Position numbers and translations under genes: made by a program
The notes under the pieces: generated by a model
Database searches by the model: none
Told to the model about the DNA's origin: nothing
The model's input: only the letters and a program-made list of their open reading frames with translations
Origin: Parvibaculum sp.
GTDB taxonomy: Bacteria > Pseudomonadota > Alphaproteobacteria > Parvibaculales > Parvibaculaceae
Direction: 5' to 3'
Length of the DNA stretch: 64,000 nucleotides
Assembly (NCBI RefSeq): GCF_019635935.1
Contig: NZ_JAHBYN010000001.1
Coordinates: 3,129,532-3,193,531 of the forward strand
Shown: piece by piece, positions 61,803 through 64,000 of the stretch
Layout of the letters: every line of letters starts with the position of its first letter
Numbering within the stretch: the stretch's first letter is position 1

Positions 61803-62540
61803 ATGAAAGAGGCACTGGATTTCACCGGCAGAACGGTTCTTGTGGTCGGCGGTTCGAGCGGCATCGGCAATGGAATTGCTCAGGCTTTCCGGGCGCACGG
61901 CGCGGCGGTTCATGTTTGGGGGACGCGTGCCTCGGCGGCCGACTACAAGGCGGATGAGGGCTCCGACATGACGGGCCTCGAATACACGCAAATGGACGTC
62001 TCGGATTTCGCCGCCATAGAGGCTCACAAGCCGCCCTTCGCCACGCTCGATGTGCTGGTGCTGGCGCAAGGCACGGTCATCTATCGCAAGGGCGAATTCC
62101 GCATGGACGGTTTCACCAAGGTGATGGACGTCAATCTCAACAGCTTGATGGCCTGCGCGCTGAAATTCCGCGACATGCTGGCCGCCGCAAAAGGCTCGCT
62201 CATCACCATCAGTTCGACCGCCGCCTATCATTCGACGCGCGGCAACCCGGCCTATAACGCTTCGAAAACCGGCGCCGTCGGGTTGACGCGCACACTGGCC
62301 GAGGCCTGGGCGGGCGAGGGCATACGCGTCAACGGCATCGCGCCCGGCCTCGTCGACACCAAGCTGACGAAAGTCACGACCGAAAACCCCGAGCGCCTCG
62401 CCGCAAGCCTGCAGAACATCCCGCTCGGCCGCCTCGGCACGCCGGCGGACATGGCCGGCGTCGTATTGTTCCTGGCCTCGCCGCTATCGGCCTATGTCGT
62501 CGGCCAGACCCTGCCGGTCGACGGCGGCCTGATCCTTTAA
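61803..62540 (+). CDS. SDR family oxidoreductase
   Basis: A 245-residue classical SDR: VVGGSSGIGNGIAQAFRAHG at the cofactor site, LDVLVLAQG in place of the NNAG motif, catalytic Ser in TISSTAAYHS and AYNASKTGAVGLTRTLA. The C-terminal GLVDTKLTK and YVVGQTLPVDGG complete the family. It acts as a NAD(P)H-dependent reductase or dehydrogenase of unknown substrate. It is the last host gene before the integrated element; the tRNA remnant begins 78 bases downstream. Confidence 0.9.
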   Translation: MKEALDFTGRTVLVVGGSSGIGNGIAQAFRAHGAAVHVWGTRASAADYKADEGSDMTGLEYTQMDVSDFAAIEAHKPPFATLDVLVLAQGTVIYRKGEFRMDGFTKVMDVNLNSLMACALKFRDMLAAAKGSLITISSTAAYHSTRGNPAYNASKTGAVGLTRTLAEAWAGEGIRVNGIAPGLVDTKLTKVTTENPERLAASLQNIPLGRLGTPADMAGVVLFLASPLSAYVVGQTLPVDGGLIL

Positions 62541-62618
62541 TGGAAATTGGAGGATTTTCCGGCCGAAGCGCGTCGGCGCGGGGATGGCCCGCCATCCGAA
62601 GCGCGCCAGCGCGTAGGA

Positions 62619-62668
62619 TGGTGGACGGTACTGGACTCGAACCAGTGACCCCTGCGATGTGAACACAG
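62619..62668 (-). tRNA. Displaced 3' part of a tRNA-Val gene (att site, not a complete tRNA)
   Basis: Read on the - strand this stretch has an anticodon arm (CTGTG, loop TTCACAT with anticodon CAC, CGCAG), a five-base variable loop, a T-arm (ACTGG, TTCGAGT, CCAGT), the acceptor 3' strand ACCGTCC, discriminator A and encoded CCA. The 26 bases that should hold the acceptor 5' strand and D-arm show neither. The fragment is therefore the host 3' end pushed aside when an element inserted into a tRNA-Val gene; the rebuilt gene should be at the far end. Confidence 0.75.
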
Positions 62669-62714
62669 TGTCGATCGCAAAGCCCGCGGATTTCTGCGGC
62701 TTTCCGGCGACGTT

Positions 62715-62766
62715 CGCCACAGATATTCGTCGTTCGTTCACGCCCAATCTGTGGCAATCTGTGGCG
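62715..62766. repeat. Inverted and tandem repeats between tRNA remnant and integrase
   Basis: AATCTGTGGC occurs twice in tandem (62746-62755 and 62756-62765). The second copy, extended by a G, is inverted relative to CGCCACAGAT at 62715-62724. Such repeats next to an att core suit integrase arm-type or Xis-binding sites. Confidence 0.5.
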
Positions 62767-62770
62767 ACAT

Positions 62771-63937
62771 TCACCGCCCGCTCGAAAAGCGCGCCGCCAC
62801 GTCCTTCTGATAGTCCGGGTGGTGATGCCCGTAGGTGCGCTCCAGCGTCGTCGCGTCCATGCCGAGATAGCCCGCGGCGTCCCATATGTCCGCGCCGCGC
62901 TGCATGAGCCAGGTCGCCGCGGTGTGGCGCGTGACATGCGGCGTGACCTCCGATCCGAGCCCGGCCGCCTGCCTGACGGCGTTCCATGCTCGCCGTTCCT
63001 TGGCGATCGATTTTCCCGCCCATGAGACGATATGGAGGCATGGCGGCCGCTTCTCGATCTTGTCCTTGTCCTCTTCGGCCCGGAGTGCGTTTGCCGCCTC
63101 GTCGGCGGCCTTCCACCGCCTCAACCAGAACAGGAGGCGCGGCGGTATGCGGCTGGTCGGCTGGCGCTTCTTTGTCCGTCGCTCGCCCGTTCCCCGCCGA
63201 TAGAGCAAGCCAGCATCGAGATCGACCCAACCGCCGTCGATCGACGGCATCCATTTCAGTTTCAGGATCGCGGAATGACGGGTTCCGGTGTAGAGCCCGA
63301 TCAGCAGGAAACGGACGATGTGGTGGTGGTCGGGGTTCCTGTAGGCGGCGCGCAGCATGGCGGCGGCTTCGGCGCGCGTCAGCCAGCGCTCGCGGCCTTC
63401 CGGCTTTTCGGGGAGTGTGACGACCGGCACATTCTGCATCCGGTATTCGGCAGCATAGTAATTGATCGCGGCCTGCAGGCACTCGAGCTCGCGCCGTGCC
63501 GTGCCGGCGCCGACGAACCGCTCGGCGGTCTTTGCCGATTTCCATTTCTGAGAGGTGCGCCAGGTCAGATAGGCGCGGCACGATCCGCCGCGCACTTCAT
63601 CGATCGACTTCCCCGCCCAGAACTCCGCAAGGGGGTCGAGCGCGAAGCCGATGCGCTCCGGGGCCGCCACCGATGGTGCGACCTCCCGGCCATAGACGGC
63701 CAGAACATCGTTCACCTGGAGCTTAGAGGGATCACGTTGTCCAGCGTCGGGCCGGTAGATTTCGGCGAGGTATTCGGAGAGCGCTTTTTGAGCCCCTTCG
63801 CGATCATCGCGACCGCAGCCTGTGACGATCTGCTTGTCTCCGTCGCGGATGATCCAGACCGCCGGCCTGACGCGGCCCCTTCCGTCCCGCCTTTCGCGCC
63901 GGAGCCAGAGCCGGATGCCTTTTGCTGGACGCGGCAT
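62771..63937 (-). CDS. int: Tyrosine-type site-specific integrase
   Basis: A 388-residue phage-type integrase. The N-terminal arm-binding part (MPRPAKGIRLWLRRERRDGR) is followed by a core-binding domain (about 75-175). The catalytic domain shows Arg in LYTGTRHSAILKL, His-x2-Arg in TPHVTRHTAATWL and the Tyr nucleophile in LERTYGHHHPDY. The usual G-H before the Tyr is G-M (LGMDATT), which is common in this phage branch. Its 3' end points toward the tRNA-Val remnant 100 bases away. It overlaps the Xis-like gene at its start. Confidence 0.93.
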   Translation of the reverse strand: MPRPAKGIRLWLRRERRDGRGRVRPAVWIIRDGDKQIVTGCGRDDREGAQKALSEYLAEIYRPDAGQRDPSKLQVNDVLAVYGREVAPSVAAPERIGFALDPLAEFWAGKSIDEVRGGSCRAYLTWRTSQKWKSAKTAERFVGAGTARRELECLQAAINYYAAEYRMQNVPVVTLPEKPEGRERWLTRAEAAAMLRAAYRNPDHHHIVRFLLIGLYTGTRHSAILKLKWMPSIDGGWVDLDAGLLYRRGTGERRTKKRQPTSRIPPRLLFWLRRWKAADEAANALRAEEDKDKIEKRPPCLHIVSWAGKSIAKERRAWNAVRQAAGLGSEVTPHVTRHTAATWLMQRGADIWDAAGYLGMDATTLERTYGHHHPDYQKDVAARFSSGR

Positions 63938-64000
63938 TTTTCCCTCATGCGTTCTATGGCGGCGAGCGTGGTGAAGTCCTTGCCGGCGATGCGCTCGATT
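63712..64000 (-). CDS. Xis/DNA-binding-like small protein, 5' end outside the window
   Basis: A - strand frame enters from the right edge and reads ERIAGKDFTTLAAIERMREK, then a Ser/Gly/Lys-rich tail, and stops at 63712, overlapping the integrase start by about 225 bases. The first part resembles the C-terminal wing of excisionase-type helix-turn-helix proteins encoded just before phage integrases. The N-terminus is missing, so the assignment is tentative. Confidence 0.4.
   Translation of the reverse strand, partial: IERIAGKDFTTLAAIERMREKCRVQQKASGSGSGAKGGTEGAASGRRSGSSATETSRSSQAAVAMIAKGLKKRSPNTSPKSTGPTLDNVIPLSSR

Larger units (their letters stand above)
62619..64000. mobile_element. Left end of an integrated genetic element
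   Basis: The tRNA-Val remnant, repeat-rich junction, tyrosine integrase and Xis-like gene lie in the usual order of a tRNA-inserted prophage or integrative element. Host genes are on the left. The rest of the element and its other end are outside the window. Confidence 0.75.

Noticed and set aside
62619..62695. A complete tRNA-Val gene
   Set aside because: The acceptor 5' strand that should pair with ACCGTCC and any D-arm are absent, so only the 3' part is present.

Overview
The window looks like a chromosomal piece of a GC-rich alphaproteobacterium. The main evidence is a rhizobial-type rkp/kps capsule locus, two PAS_5-like proteins, many acyl-CoA dehydrogenases and a Baeyer-Villiger-type monooxygenase. 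A Parvibaculum-like or other Rhizobiales-related host would fit, but the genus is a guess from gene content only. No rRNA gene, complete tRNA gene or CRISPR array was seen.

Region 1 (about 1-20.7 kb) is a K-antigen/group 2 capsule locus. On the + strand lie a GNAT gene, an SDR (RkpH-like), a membrane sulfatase-fold enzyme (RkpI-like) and a KpsS/RkpJ-like Kdo transferase. They are followed by a complete ABC export apparatus: KpsM fused to a long N-terminal TPR domain, then KpsT, KpsE and KpsD, then a glycosyltransferase and a small lipoprotein. Facing them on the - strand is a two-gene operon: a 2467-residue multidomain polyketide/fatty acid synthase (RkpA-like) and a PLP-dependent alpha-oxoamine synthase (RkpG-like). 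Synthase, oxoamine synthase and SDR together look like a pathway for a dedicated long-chain, possibly sphingoid-like amino lipid tied to capsule assembly or export. That is the most interesting system here.

Region 2 (21-29.4 kb) is housekeeping: dusA, a TauE/SafE permease, an alpha/beta hydrolase, a phosphohexomutase, a retropepsin-like protease, cobA, a short PhnA-domain protein, an unexplained 414-base stretch with inverted repeats, a DUF1289 protein and cobT.

Region 3 (29.6-43.2 kb) is lipid and xenobiotic metabolism. It holds a PimC/PimD-like acyl-CoA dehydrogenase pair, a histidine kinase, an enoyl-CoA hydratase, a YgiN-like monooxygenase, another PimC-like dehydrogenase, a GNAT, a peroxisomal-type hydroxyacyl-CoA dehydrogenase, a nucleoside transporter, a GST, a GPH-type transporter and a flavin monooxygenase. 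Region 4 (43.2-47.6 kb) starts with a strong promoter that appears to drive a leaderless ArsR-SRPBCC-DUF1428-DUF899-VOC gene series. An ABC-2 exporter follows.

Region 5 (47.6-62.5 kb) contains an SLC13 transporter, a luciferase-like oxidoreductase, two PAS_5-like proteins around a thioesterase, an acyl-CoA dehydrogenase with a TetR regulator, a CPBP protease, a probable copper-uptake pair (small exported protein plus OprC-like receptor), a lipoprotein hydrolase, a large patatin and an SDR. Region 6 (62.6 kb to the end) is the left end of an integrated element: the displaced 3' part of a tRNA-Val, inverted and direct repeats, a tyrosine integrase and the 3' part of an Xis-like gene. The rest of the element, and the rebuilt tRNA gene, should lie beyond the right edge.
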